Shown: piece by piece, positions 52,401 through 62,035 of the stretch
Layout of the letters: each line of letters opens with the position of its first letter
How positions within the stretch are numbered: the stretch's first letter is position 1
Program-made: the position numbers and the translations under genes
NCBI GenBank assembly: GCA_934402315.1
Contig: CAKRTS010000013.1
Location: 1 to 64,000, forward strand
Direction of reading: 5' to 3'
DNA from: an uncultured Acetatifactor sp.
GTDB taxonomy: Bacteria > Bacillota > Clostridia > Lachnospirales > Lachnospiraceae
DNA: 64,000 bases
The notes under the pieces: generated by a model
Databases searched by the model: none
Told to the model about the DNA's origin: nothing
Seen by the model: only the letters and a program-made list of their open reading frames with translations

Positions 52401-53393
52401 CATAAAAAGTCCAGAAATGCCGCGGAAATTGCAGCAGAGCTGAATGTCCCGACTGTCTATGTCGAGGAGGAGCTTGAAATCCTGAGAAGAGGGAAGAACG
52501 GCGAGTATGGGCTTCTCAGGAGGCTGGACAATGGCAGATATGCCATGAATTTTATCCTGCTGGACCGGGATGTGATTGAAAAGGCACAGGCGCTGTACGC
52601 GGAGCATTTGCCGAAAATCTGCGATATTATTGCTGATTATATCGAGGAGAATAAGGAGAAATATCTTTCCTTTCCGTATCTGAACCGGAAGGTTGATCTG
52701 AACCTGATCCTCTGGCAGCAGGTAACCTATATGTCAAGCGCCTTTTCCTGTAATGTGGAGAGCGTGTTGAAGGAAAGATATTTTAAGCGCATAAAAGAGG
52801 TTGAGCGCCCCTTCAGTGTTTACGGATATGCTGATAACGGCAGGACTTACGGTGGCGGCTGGGATGGGGCAGATGCCCGGAATATATGCGGTTATGCAAT
52901 GGTACAACTGGAAAATATTTATATAACACGCATCAGAAAGCATTTTCATTGTGGCTGGAATGTTTCTAACGATCCACAGCTTCAGCTTGCAATCCGGGCA
53001 ATCGACGGGGTGCAGGTGAGTTCTCTCAGCGAGACAGAAAAGGAGCAGGCGGCAAAGGCAATCGAGTGCGGATATCTCTACAGAGAGGATGATATGCTTT
53101 ACACGAAGATTCTGGTAAACTCGGTGAAGGATAAGGGCAGGCTCTTTGATATCAGCCGTGGACTTCGCAATGGATATTTTGAGGAAGAGGCTGCTCTTGT
53201 AGCAGAAAAACTGGCGGCGCTGATAAGAAAGTCTGTTCCGGATTATCTGCTGGGTGAATGGCGCCATGCGAATACACTTGCAAACCTGCCGGTCATTGAT
53301 TCCCTTGTGGCGGCACTGATCGAAAAAGGAATCCTGATACCGCCGGAGGACGGCATCGGCGCCGAGGGCTGCTGGATGGCAGTGGAGAGGTAG
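52401..53393 (+). pseudogene. Sigma-70 family gene, 3' part, severed by the transposon
   Basis: 330 codons and a stop. It continues the 5' part in the same frame: HKKSRNAAEIAAELNVPTVY gives a second helix-turn-helix-like segment, then a large alpha/beta region with DGADARNICGYAMVQLENI and a winged-helix-like end (VIDSLVAALIEKGILIPP). I take it to be the regulatory or sensing half of the protein. An ATG-like start within transposon DNA (open from 52383) has no ribosome site, so it is probably not expressed. Confidence 0.88.
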
Positions 53394-53430
53394 AGTTTTT
53401 CCGCCAATGTATATCGGTGCAATATAATCC

Positions 53431-53459
53431 TTGCAATTAGGAAAAAATTGTGCTAATCT
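53431..53459 (+). promoter_or_regulatory. Predicted promoter of the rpn operon
   Basis: TTGCAA (53431-53436), 17-bp spacer, TAATCT (53454-53459) with TG before it. Confidence 0.5.
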
Positions 53460-53520
53460 GGAAATGAGAATAGAATTTTCTTACATTACAAATCATGATT
53501 GCTGTAAATCTTTTACAAAT

Positions 53521-53638
53521 CTATTTGAAATTTCATGCTTAATACCACAACTAACAAAACAGCAGGAGATTTCAAATGGAGCAGTCAGTCCATAGCTTCT
53601 CCTGCGGAAAACATTGTTCCAAGGGAGGAGAGCTATGG
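53521..53638 (+). promoter_or_regulatory. Two hairpins hiding two start sites
   Basis: Hairpin A: 53521-53534 pairs with 53566-53579 over 14 bp (two G-U pairs) and covers part of the AGGAG site and the ATG of a 22-codon leader. Hairpin B: 53590-53603 pairs with 53626-53638 (one bulge) and covers the GGGAGGAG site and ATG of the nuclease gene. Translation of the leader would open hairpin B. Confidence 0.6.
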
Positions 53639-53644
53639 AAATGA
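53576..53644 (+). CDS. Leader peptide overlapping the nuclease start
   Basis: 22 codons, MEQSVHSFSC then GKHCSKGGELWK, from ATG 53576 with AGGAG seven bases upstream; the TGA overlaps the nuclease start region by 10 bp. It has two cysteines and no signal peptide. Most likely it couples translation to the downstream gene by melting a hairpin. It is too short to assign from sequence alone. Confidence 0.55.
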   Translation: MEQSVHSFSCGKHCSKGGELWK

Positions 53645-54564
53645 ACAGAACAAAAGGACAGACAACTAATCGAGGTACAGGGGAGGAGCGCCTCAGCAAA
53701 GACGGGCACAGAGTAGCACTGCATAGACCGAAGCAGTACGAGGAACTTACTTTTACGGATGATTTTCTTTTCTGTAAGATTCTGACTTCGGATAAAGCGC
53801 TCTGTATAGAACTGCTCGAAGTCATCTTCGGAGGACGCGTGCGGGACATTACCTATGTAAACAGCCAGCAGGAACTGCGGCAGACGAAGGACGCAAAGGG
53901 GATTCGGTTGGATGTCTATCTGGAGGATGACGAAGATTCTGTCTACGATATTGAAATGCAGGTCAGTTTGAGGAAGGATATTCCGAGACGGAGCAGATAC
54001 TATCAGGGCATGGTTGATTTGAATCTGATTTGGAAAGGGGAATCTTACAATCAGCTGAAAAAAAGCTATGTCATCTTTATCAGTCCGGAGGATCTGTTTC
54101 CAGAGGTGAATCTGCCGGTATATACCTTTGAAAACCGTTGTCGGGAGATGCCGGAGCTGGTACTTGGCGATGAGGCATATAAGATCTTCCTGAACGCTGG
54201 TGGGAATGCAGAAGGAATGCCCAAGGGACTGGCGGCGTTCCTGCGATATATCAGGACGAATGAGGCGACAGATGCGTTTACAGAGAAGTTGGACAGCTAT
54301 GTGTGTAGGGCAGTGGAACATAAAGAATGGAGGCTGGAGTATATGACATTACAACAGAAGTACAGAGAAGAATACGAGGCTGGGGTACAGGATGGAATAG
54401 AGCAAGGTATAGAGCAAGGTATAGAGCGTGGAAAAGCACAAGGGTTACAAATCACCGCAGTGAGGCTGTTCCGGATGCAGATGCCGGTTGAGCAGATTGC
54501 GCAGGCGGTGGGCGAGAAAACGGAAACGGTTGAAAAGTGGCTGGCGGAAGAAGGCGGGCGATAG
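53635..54564 (+). CDS. Rpn family PD-(D/E)XK nuclease
   Basis: 309 residues. FTDDFLFCKILTSDK opens the domain, RLDVYLEDDEDSVYDIEMQV holds the PD-(D/E)XK Asp and the Glu-x-Gln pair, and RRSRYYQGMVD follows. The C-terminal part includes the repetitive EQGIEQGIERGKAQG common in this family, from a short nucleotide repeat near 54400. Rpn proteins are recombination-promoting DNases that often vary by repeat-driven exchange. Start ATG 53635, four bases after GGGAGGAG. It converges with GH51, 32 bp away. Confidence 0.85.
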   Translation: MEMNRTKGQTTNRGTGEERLSKDGHRVALHRPKQYEELTFTDDFLFCKILTSDKALCIELLEVIFGGRVRDITYVNSQQELRQTKDAKGIRLDVYLEDDEDSVYDIEMQVSLRKDIPRRSRYYQGMVDLNLIWKGESYNQLKKSYVIFISPEDLFPEVNLPVYTFENRCREMPELVLGDEAYKIFLNAGGNAEGMPKGLAAFLRYIRTNEATDAFTEKLDSYVCRAVEHKEWRLEYMTLQQKYREEYEAGVQDGIEQGIEQGIERGKAQGLQITAVRLFRMQMPVEQIAQAVGEKTETVEKWLAEEGGR

Positions 54565-54596
54565 AGATGGGGAGCCGTGCTTCTTCCGCTGCCGTA

Positions 54597-56522
54597 TCAT
54601 GCCAGCAGAAGCGTTCCTACGGTGACGCTGTAGGGGGCGAGGTGGAGCTTGTCCTGCGGGATAAAGCGGCTTTCGACAGGTGCCACATTTTTGGGTGCTG
54701 CGTGGGAATTGACAGCGTCAAGGTCAGCACAAATCGTGGAGAGCGTCCCGGACTGTACCGGGCGGTCAATATTCAGCTGAACGTCGAGCGCGGTATCTGC
54801 AAGGTTGACCAGCTTGACATAAAGAGTGCTGCCATCCTCGGAGAGCGTTGCGGAGGTGCAGATTTTACTTCCCTCAGCGCATACGGACATTTCGGCAAGC
54901 TGCGTCCCGATGTGGGTGGAAAATAGCTGCTGTACATAATAGCTCGGTGTGCCGTAGGCGCTGTCATTGTCGAACCAGATCAGATCCGGCTGCCATTGCT
55001 GGTGTCCCGTGCGGGCAAAAAGAGGTGCGTAACAGGTCATCACGACATGGTCGCTGTTCTTTTCAACACCGGTCAGAAAAGCTGCTTCACAAAGGGCAGC
55101 ATACCAGTTGCACACGCGCTTCGGCGTGGATTCATCCGTATGGGCGGCATATTCTCCCGCGAATACCTTTGGAAGGCGGCGGTCGTAATTATCATATCTG
55201 TGAAGGTTCTCCAGGAACCATTCCGGCGATTTATAGAAATGTTCATCCACGGCATAGGCCTTTTCAGGATTCTCCTTCATCCAGCGGTAAGCGGTATCAA
55301 AGTCCTCGCCCTCGGATGTCCAGCCGGCACAGGTAATCAGGCGGATTTCGGGATGCTTTTCGGAAAGCACTTTCTGAAAAGCTTCGTAGCGCTCAAAATA
55401 GACAGAGCCCCACTGTTCATTGCCGATGCCGATGTATTCCAGACCGAAGGGCTCGGGATGCCCCATATCGGCACGCTTCTTTCCCCAGGGAGTTTCCGTA
55501 GAGCCGTTGGCAAATTCAATCAGATCGAGAACGTCCTGAATCCATTTCTTCAACTCATCCATAGGTGCCAGAAGCGATTCGTGCCATTGGCAGGTCATGC
55601 CGCAGTTGATGACAGGAACAGGCTTTGCACCGAGATCCTCACAGAGGCAGAAATATTCATAGAATCCGATGCCGTAGGACTGATAGTAGTCGGCGGAGGA
55701 CTGTCCGTTGATCTGGTATTCCTCCATCTGCCAGCGGTTCCAGTTCGTGCGGCGTTCGGTGAGAGCGCCGACGGTATCCTTCCAGCAGTACATATTGTCG
55801 AAGCTCCGTCCCTCGACAATACAGCCGCCGGGAAAACGCATAAAACGGGGGTGAAGGTCTGCAAGCAGCTCGGCAAGATCACGGCGCATACCGTTCTGCC
55901 TGTCATGGAACGTATCTGCGGGAAAGAGGGAAATCAGATCAAGATCCACAGCCCCTTCTGTCTCCAGCAGAAGCTCCGGGTAAACCTGTTTGCAGGTTCC
56001 GGTGGCAGTGATCGTGAGGTTATACTTTGACCAGCCGTGAGCGGCGCGCACCAACGAAAAACAGCGGTTTCCGTAGAGTGTGCCGTGAGAGTCCGCAAAG
56101 AGGATGTTGAGCTTTACGGGTGCTGCGTTTCTGGCATAGCAGGAAAAGCGGAAAACCTGTCCCTCGCGGACGGCAAAACCTTCGTTACAGAAGCCGAGAT
56201 TGCGCAGTCCGCAGCCTGCCTCGCCGGAAAGATGGGCATAGTGGCTGTGGGCCTTGCTCAGCGGGAAACGAGTGCCGATGGAAAAGGAGATGTCGCCGAT
56301 GGTCTCCCAGCACATTTTATGGACATCATGCGTGGCATCCGCTTCGGGGGGATTCACCTCACGGGTGTAGTATTCAAAGGAACGGTTTGCAATCAGTTCC
56401 GCATACAGTCCGCCGTCGCCGCCGTAGTTGATGTCCTCGAAGAAGATTCCGTAGAGCATAGGGCTCACTTCCCTGTGCGCTCCGTCTGTTTTAATGTCAA
56501 TTACATTTTTTTCGCTCTGCAT
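54597..56522 (-). CDS. GH51 alpha-L-arabinofuranosidase
   Basis: About 641 residues, cytoplasmic. LYGIFFEDINYGGDGGLYAE opens the family fold, RFMRFPGGCIVEG is in the barrel, GIGNEQWG contains the acid/base Glu and KVFAGEYAAH the nucleophile Glu, then a C-terminal beta-sandwich. It cuts arabinose side chains from arabinoxylan or arabinan fragments, complementing the GH43 enzymes in the window. Start at the ATG at 56522 with GAGGA upstream; the in-frame ATG at 56534 has no ribosome site. Confidence 0.92.
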   Translation of the reverse strand: MQSEKNVIDIKTDGAHREVSPMLYGIFFEDINYGGDGGLYAELIANRSFEYYTREVNPPEADATHDVHKMCWETIGDISFSIGTRFPLSKAHSHYAHLSGEAGCGLRNLGFCNEGFAVREGQVFRFSCYARNAAPVKLNILFADSHGTLYGNRCFSLVRAAHGWSKYNLTITATGTCKQVYPELLLETEGAVDLDLISLFPADTFHDRQNGMRRDLAELLADLHPRFMRFPGGCIVEGRSFDNMYCWKDTVGALTERRTNWNRWQMEEYQINGQSSADYYQSYGIGFYEYFCLCEDLGAKPVPVINCGMTCQWHESLLAPMDELKKWIQDVLDLIEFANGSTETPWGKKRADMGHPEPFGLEYIGIGNEQWGSVYFERYEAFQKVLSEKHPEIRLITCAGWTSEGEDFDTAYRWMKENPEKAYAVDEHFYKSPEWFLENLHRYDNYDRRLPKVFAGEYAAHTDESTPKRVCNWYAALCEAAFLTGVEKNSDHVVMTCYAPLFARTGHQQWQPDLIWFDNDSAYGTPSYYVQQLFSTHIGTQLAEMSVCAEGSKICTSATLSEDGSTLYVKLVNLADTALDVQLNIDRPVQSGTLSTICADLDAVNSHAAPKNVAPVESRFIPQDKLHLAPYSVTVGTLLLA

Positions 56523-56664
56523 AGATTTCCTCATTTCTATAAATTATTGGTGCTGAATAAATACATCGTATCACAAAATGCCGGAAGAGAAAATAAGTAA
56601 TGAAATTTATTGTTTTTTATGTTATACTTGTATACATCATGGCAAGAAAGAGAGGTAACGTAAT

Positions 56665-57102
56665 ATGAAACTTGAAACATTGAGAAACGATATGGTAGCG
56701 GCAATGAAGGCGAGAGATAAAGAGCGGAAGGATGCGATTTCTTCGCTGGTTTCTGCAGTGAAAAAGGTGGCGATAGATGAAGGCTGTAGAGAGGATGTCC
56801 CCTCAGAACTGGTTGACAGGGTGATTATCAAGGAGCTGAAGACGGTGAAGGAGCAGCTGGATTCCTGTCCCGCAGAGCGCACGGATCTGATGGCGGAATA
56901 TCAGAAGCGCTATGACGTTATTTCCGAATATGCACCGAAGATGATGTCCCCGGAGGAGGTAAAGGCTTATATCGAGAGCAATTTTGCAGAGCTTGTTTCC
57001 ACAAAGAATAAGGGACAGATCATGAAGGCAGTCATGGGCGTGCTGAAGGGCAAGGCAGACGGTAAGGTAATCAATGAGACCGTCGCAGAGCTGTGTAAGT
57101 AA
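56665..57102 (+). CDS. YqeY/GatB-domain protein
   Basis: 145 residues. MVAAMKARDKERKDAISSLV near the N-terminus and the late FAELVSTKNKGQIMKAVMGV (about 110-130) are those of YqeY-like proteins, related to the tail domain of the amidotransferase GatB. A role in tRNA-linked amidation is suggested for the family but not established. An AGAGGT site precedes the ATG. Confidence 0.88.
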   Translation: MKLETLRNDMVAAMKARDKERKDAISSLVSAVKKVAIDEGCREDVPSELVDRVIIKELKTVKEQLDSCPAERTDLMAEYQKRYDVISEYAPKMMSPEEVKAYIESNFAELVSTKNKGQIMKAVMGVLKGKADGKVINETVAELCK

Positions 57103-57164
57103 GATCAGACTTATAAGGTGGAAAACTAAGGGAAAATGGAAAGTGGAAGAAGGAGGTATGTCTA

Positions 57165-58511
57165 TTGAGGAAGAACGAACAACATTTGGATGATTATGCA
57201 ATTCTTTGCAGGGAAGCGGACAAACTGGATCCCGCACTTTTTGATAAATATGATGTACAGAGAGGACTGCGCGACAAGAACGGAAACGGAGTTGTCACCG
57301 GTCTGACGAACATTTCAAGAATAGAGTCCTTTAAGATGGTGGACGGCGTGAAGACACCGTGTGAAGGAAAACTGTGGTATCGTGGCTATGACTGTATCGA
57401 GCTGGTAAACGGCTTCAAGGGCAGACACTCCGGCTTTGAGGAGGTTGCCTATCTTCTCCTGTTCGGCCAGCTTCCGACAGAGCAGCAGCTGAAGGAGTTC
57501 AGGGATATTCTGGCATCCCACCGGACGCTGCCGACCAATTTTACCCGGGATGTCATTATGAAGGCGCCGAGCAGTGACATTATGAATTCGCTGACAAGGA
57601 GCGTGCTGACACTTGCTTCCTATGACAAGAATTGCTGTGACACCACGATTGAGAATGTGCTCCGGCAATGTATCGGGCTGATAAGTGTGTTCCCGATGCT
57701 GTCGGTTTATGGTTATCATGCATATAACCATTATCAGAATGACGAGAGTATGTATATTCACCGCCCGTCGAGAAAGCTGTCTACAGCGGAAAACCTGCTG
57801 ATGATGCTTCGCCCGGACAAGAAGTATACGGAGCTTGAGGCGAAGGTGCTGGATATTGCGCTGGTGCTTCATATGGAGCACGGCGGCGGTAACAACTCAA
57901 CATTTACGACCCGTGTCGTGACCTCCTCCGGTTCGGATACCTATTCCGTGATTGCTGCGGCGCTGTCATCATTGAAGGGACCAAGGCACGGCGGCGCTAA
58001 TATCAAGGTTGTGGAGATGATGCGCGATATCGAGGCAAATGTGAAGGATTGGGGTGACGAAGAGGCAGTCAGAGTTTATTTAAAGAAAATTCTGAACAAG
58101 GAAGCCTTTGACGGCAAGGGACTGATCTATGGTATGGGTCATGCGGTCTACTCGCTCTCCGATCCGAGAGCGCAGGTATTTAAGGGCTTTGTACAGAAAC
58201 TTGCGGAGGCAAAGGGAAGGAATAAGGATTTCGCACTTTATTCCATGATAGAGCGCCTTGCCCCGGAGGTTATCTCGGAGAAGGCGCGCATCTATAAGGG
58301 TGTCAGTGCGAATGTGGACTTTTACAGCGGTTTCGTCTACAGTATGCTGGAAATCCCGCTGGAAATGTATACTCCGATCTTTGCAATCGCAAGAATCGTC
58401 GGCTGGAGCGCACATCGTCTTGAAGAGCTTATCAACATGGATAAGATCATTCGTCCTGCCTATAAGAGCATCATGACTGAGCGGGAGTATGTGGATATAG
58501 ACCACAGATAA
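57165..58511 (+). CDS. Citrate synthase
   Basis: 448 residues. LWYRGYDCIELV, LHMEHGGGNNSTFTTRVVTS with the catalytic His, SLKGPRHGGAN, and YGMGHAVYSLSDPRAQV with the second catalytic His and Asp are family motifs. It condenses oxaloacetate and acetyl-CoA. The start is a TTG at 57165, eight bases after AGGAGG. An 11-codon frame begins at ATG 57158, closer to the same site, and overlaps the TTG out of frame. The end overlaps the reverse-strand TetR gene by 41 bp. Confidence 0.92.
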   Translation: MRKNEQHLDDYAILCREADKLDPALFDKYDVQRGLRDKNGNGVVTGLTNISRIESFKMVDGVKTPCEGKLWYRGYDCIELVNGFKGRHSGFEEVAYLLLFGQLPTEQQLKEFRDILASHRTLPTNFTRDVIMKAPSSDIMNSLTRSVLTLASYDKNCCDTTIENVLRQCIGLISVFPMLSVYGYHAYNHYQNDESMYIHRPSRKLSTAENLLMMLRPDKKYTELEAKVLDIALVLHMEHGGGNNSTFTTRVVTSSGSDTYSVIAAALSSLKGPRHGGANIKVVEMMRDIEANVKDWGDEEAVRVYLKKILNKEAFDGKGLIYGMGHAVYSLSDPRAQVFKGFVQKLAEAKGRNKDFALYSMIERLAPEVISEKARIYKGVSANVDFYSGFVYSMLEIPLEMYTPIFAIARIVGWSAHRLEELINMDKIIRPAYKSIMTEREYVDIDHR

Positions 58512-58992
58512 GAGTAGCCATCTCGTCGGCGGACTCTTTTGTCCCTTTGAGAATCCATGCAATGTAAATATTATAGAGAGAACCGGCAAAAGCCTGAAGG
58601 GTATAGTAGTAAGCTATACCCTTTTCTTCTGTGTAATACGTATTAATAATATAGTCTGTCAGGCGTTGCAACAGCACGGAACCCATGTTGCATTTCAGGA
58701 GACAGCGTATAAAGTCGGCGTGATTACTGAAATATTCATAGCAGTGAAGCATGTTTCTGTAATCATTGTAGCTGCCTTTGTCGAGCCATTTTTCCACATC
58801 CTGCCTGTAGTTGTCAAGAAGGTCGGAGAGATGGGAGAGAAGCACGTCATCAATTGATTGGTAGTTGCGGTAGTAGGTCATACGCGAAATGCCAGCTTCC
58901 GCAGCCAGCTCCGTGATGGAAATGGAGGACAGGGGCTTTTCCTGCAGCAGTCGCATCAGAGCCTGTACCAGACAGTTTTTCGTGTACTTCAT
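58471..58992 (-). CDS. TetR/AcrR family regulator
   Basis: 173 residues. The N-terminal helix-turn-helix reads SISITELAAEAGISRMTYYR with NYQSIDDVLLSHL; the C-terminal half is a ligand or dimer domain. It starts 3 bp after the MCP stop, so it is the second gene of a two-gene operon. The 41-bp tail overlap with citrate synthase gives antisense transcripts. The target is unknown. Confidence 0.85.
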   Translation of the reverse strand: MKYTKNCLVQALMRLLQEKPLSSISITELAAEAGISRMTYYRNYQSIDDVLLSHLSDLLDNYRQDVEKWLDKGSYNDYRNMLHCYEYFSNHADFIRCLLKCNMGSVLLQRLTDYIINTYYTEEKGIAYYYTLQAFAGSLYNIYIAWILKGTKESADEMATLICGLYPHTPAQS

Positions 58993-58995
58993 AGC

Positions 58996-60729
58996 TTATA
59001 TCTTGAATTTCTTCATATGCTCGGACAGTGCGACGGCAGCAGCAGAAACATCGTCCGCACTGGATGCGACAACATGGCTGTCCTCAGAGAGCTGTCTGGA
59101 TGCCTCTGTAAGGTTCTCCGTGGAAGCGAGGATTTCTTCTGTGCTGGCTGACTGCTCCTCGGAAAGTGCAGCAATGTTTGTGGCCACATCATCCACATGA
59201 GCGATCTCGGTAACAATCTCGGAGATCATATTGTCTGTCTCGGTAACATTTTCATAAATTCGCTCAAAGATACCGCAGGAGACCGTAATTTTCTCGGAAT
59301 TTTCCTTGATATGGGTAACGCTTTCCTCTGTCTGCTGTACCATATAGGAAACCTGTGAATTTACCTCGTTAATCGTCTCGGAAATCTCGGATGCGGAGGA
59401 AGCGCTGACCTCTGCAAGTTTACGGATCTCATCGGCAACAACTGCAAATCCGCGTCCGGCATCACCAGCTCTGGCAGCTTCAATCGCGGCATTCAGGGAG
59501 AGCAGGTTCGTCTGGTCGGAGATGTCGCTGATGATGCCTACCATGGTATTGATCTTTTCGGTGGAGGTGCCTACCTTGTCAACGATTGCTTCCAGCTGTT
59601 CCATGGCGGAAACAATGGATGACATTGCCTTATTTACGCCTTCCATGTCTGCACGTCCCTGGGAGGCAACGGTGACGGTCTGTTGCATGTTTTCCTTTGC
59701 GCGGCTGCTCTTCTGGTTGGTCTCATCCACAACGCCGGAGAGGGTGGTGGCATGGAGTGCAAGATCCTGAACACCGGTCGCAAGCTGGTTCAAGGTTGTC
59801 CTGACATCGTTCATGGAGTCCGCCTGCGAGTTCGCGGCCTGATTCAGAGTGTCGGAAATCTTCTTGGTTGTTGCACTGGAATTTCCCAGCTGATCGGAAA
59901 CGCTGTGTATATCGAGAATGATGCTACGCATAATTTCTACAAAGTTGTTCAGGGAGCGGCCCATGAGCGCAATTTCGTCATTTCCCTTTACCGTGACGGC
60001 GGCAGTGAAGTCACCGTCGGTAATTGTAGTAAGCGTATCGGTAAGCTTTTTCATCGGTCTCATAGAGCCCTGCAGGAAAATGAAGATCACGGCAACGACC
60101 AGCAGGATGACAACTGTGAATACACCGATGATCAGCGTGAGCAGATTGTTCAGCTTTGTGAGCATCGCAGCCTGATTGATATAGGCAGCGAGGACATAAG
60201 GCGTCTCATCGAGGAAGGACAGGATAACATAATATTCCTGACGTCCCTCTGAAACGGTAAACAGCTCCGTATTGCCGGCATTGATCTGTGCAATAATATC
60301 TCCCATAAAAGTGCCGGGGGAATAGCTGGCCAGATCAGTATTATCGTATGTAGCGCTCGGATGAGCGGTGATCTTGCCGACGGTGGTGTCGACCATAAAA
60401 AGATGCCCTTCATCCATGATGGTGATATCCTTTACAAAGTTCTGCACAACCTCCAGCTTGGAGGCAATCAGGCTGAACTGGATAACGGCATTCTGAAGAC
60501 TTTTGCTGCCGGAGGTTGTCAGAATGTTGTTTTCTACCGAGATGACCTTGCTTTCCGTTTCGATTTGAAACGCCTGAGTAGAATTCTCCAACAGCATATC
60601 GCTGACATTGCTGTAGAGAATGACTGCAGTTACCGCAAATGCAGCGACCAGTAATGGCAGGATGACAAGCAGAAGCTTTTGGCTCAGACCCAAGGTTACT
60701 TTTTTCTTATTTTTTTGTGCTTTTGACAT
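58996..60729 (-). CDS. Methyl-accepting chemotaxis protein
   Basis: 577 residues. A first membrane segment ([20 protein letters not shown]), an extracytoplasmic Cache-like sensor (about 45-195, [18 protein letters not shown]), a second segment (about 205-230), HAMP and the signalling domain follow. The hairpin tip reads [20 protein letters not shown], then [11 protein letters not shown]. It should report an extracellular ligand to CheA/CheW. Start ATG 60729 behind GGGGAGGT; the longer frame from 60813 has no ribosome site. Confidence 0.93.
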   Translation of the reverse strand: MSKAQKNKKKVTLGLSQKLLLVILPLLVAAFAVTAVILYSNVSDMLLENSTQAFQIETESKVISVENNILTTSGSKSLQNAVIQFSLIASKLEVVQNFVKDITIMDEGHLFMVDTTVGKITAHPSATYDNTDLASYSPGTFMGDIIAQINAGNTELFTVSEGRQEYYVILSFLDETPYVLAAYINQAAMLTKLNNLLTLIIGVFTVVILLVVAVIFIFLQGSMRPMKKLTDTLTTITDGDFTAAVTVKGNDEIALMGRSLNNFVEIMRSIILDIHSVSDQLGNSSATTKKISDTLNQAANSQADSMNDVRTTLNQLATGVQDLALHATTLSGVVDETNQKSSRAKENMQQTVTVASQGRADMEGVNKAMSSIVSAMEQLEAIVDKVGTSTEKINTMVGIISDISDQTNLLSLNAAIEAARAGDAGRGFAVVADEIRKLAEVSASSASEISETINEVNSQVSYMVQQTEESVTHIKENSEKITVSCGIFERIYENVTETDNMISEIVTEIAHVDDVATNIAALSEEQSASTEEILASTENLTEASRQLSEDSHVVASSADDVSAAAVALSEHMKKFKI

Positions 60730-60859
60730 AGTGACCTCCCCAATACATTTTTTTTTGAGAAAACTTTTGCAAAAATTTAATATAAAAATACCATATTTTC
60801 TGTTAAAATACAATTAGAAAAAGAAATCTTTATGGAATAATTTGGGAGGAGAGAGTCGT

Positions 60860-62035
60860 ATGGGAACCGTTCTGGATTATATAAAAGAATATGGGAAATA
60901 TTCTTTTCGGGAAATGCCTATGACGGAGGTTGACAGTCTGGCGTTGTGCCAGCTCTCTTATCTGAAATTCGACGGAATGGTTCCGGGAGTCCGGGAGAAT
61001 CTTCCTTCCGTCACGCTGGAGAGCCTGAAGGCATACCCGGATTACGAGAAGCTGTTTGCAGATGTGCGCTACGAGGAAGTCAACCGTGCGCTGATTGAGG
61101 GAATGCTGGCGGGAAAAAGATACAGCAATCTGAAGCTGAACTGTTATGTCAACATGGTGGAGAAAGAGTCGGAGATGCAGTTTTCGGCAATCACCTATAT
61201 CCTGAATGATGGGACGGTTTATATCGCGTTTCGCGGCACCGACGAGACGATTGTCGGGTGGAAAGAGGACTTTAACATGGCGTTCTGTGCGCCGGTGCCC
61301 GGACAGGAATACAGTGTGGGGTACCTGAACACGGTAGCGGAGCGGATTCACAGCCCGTTTTATGTCGGTGGACATTCCAAGGGCGGGAATCTCGCCGTGT
61401 ACAGCGCCATGAATTGCAGACCGGATATCCAGGAGAGAATCATCCGGGTGTTCAGCATGGATGGACCGGGCTTCCGGCCGGAGGTGCTGAAGGCGGGAAA
61501 TTATGATGTCATAGCGGACAGGGTGACGAAGATCCTGCCGCATTCCTCGCTTGTCGGGATGTTGTTCGAGTCGGATATGCATTTTCAGGTCGTCGAGAGC
61601 AAGACCTTCGGACTCATGCAGCATGACCCTTATACATGGCTGGTGGAAGGGGATCACTTAAAGCATGTCGATGACATCTACGAGAGCAGAAAGCAGATGG
61701 ATAATACGCTGAATACATGGATTCTCTCACTGGATGAGAAGCAGCTCAGAGTTTTCGTGGACACTCTGTTCCAGGTGATTTCCGCCTCCCAGGTGGATAA
61801 TCTGATCGACTTTACGGTGGAATGGCGGCAGAGCATGAACAGGATCATCACGGCGCTGAAAGACCTTGATCCGGACACGACAAAGGCGCTAAAGGCTGTT
61901 GTCAAGGCGCTGTTCGACATTGCCGGGAACCGTATGAAGGCGGGAATTGCCCGGAATACCCAGAATGTCATTGCCGGGACGAAGGGATTAATGAAACAAG
62001 GTAAGCCAAAACGCTCTGCCCGGAAAGCACAGTAA
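60860..62035 (+). CDS. DUF2974 (Mbeg1-like) alpha/beta hydrolase
   Basis: 391 residues. FYVGGHSKGGNLAVYSAM holds the serine nucleophile elbow (GHSKG); YIAFRGTDETIVGWKEDFNM is the preceding strand region. A lipase or esterase-like activity is inferred for the family; the substrate is not known. The C-terminal tail is basic (KQGKPKRSARKAQ). Start ATG 60860 behind GGGAGGAGAG. Its end overlaps the reverse-strand gene by 68 bp. Confidence 0.85.
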   Translation: MGTVLDYIKEYGKYSFREMPMTEVDSLALCQLSYLKFDGMVPGVRENLPSVTLESLKAYPDYEKLFADVRYEEVNRALIEGMLAGKRYSNLKLNCYVNMVEKESEMQFSAITYILNDGTVYIAFRGTDETIVGWKEDFNMAFCAPVPGQEYSVGYLNTVAERIHSPFYVGGHSKGGNLAVYSAMNCRPDIQERIIRVFSMDGPGFRPEVLKAGNYDVIADRVTKILPHSSLVGMLFESDMHFQVVESKTFGLMQHDPYTWLVEGDHLKHVDDIYESRKQMDNTLNTWILSLDEKQLRVFVDTLFQVISASQVDNLIDFTVEWRQSMNRIITALKDLDPDTTKALKAVVKALFDIAGNRMKAGIARNTQNVIAGTKGLMKQGKPKRSARKAQ

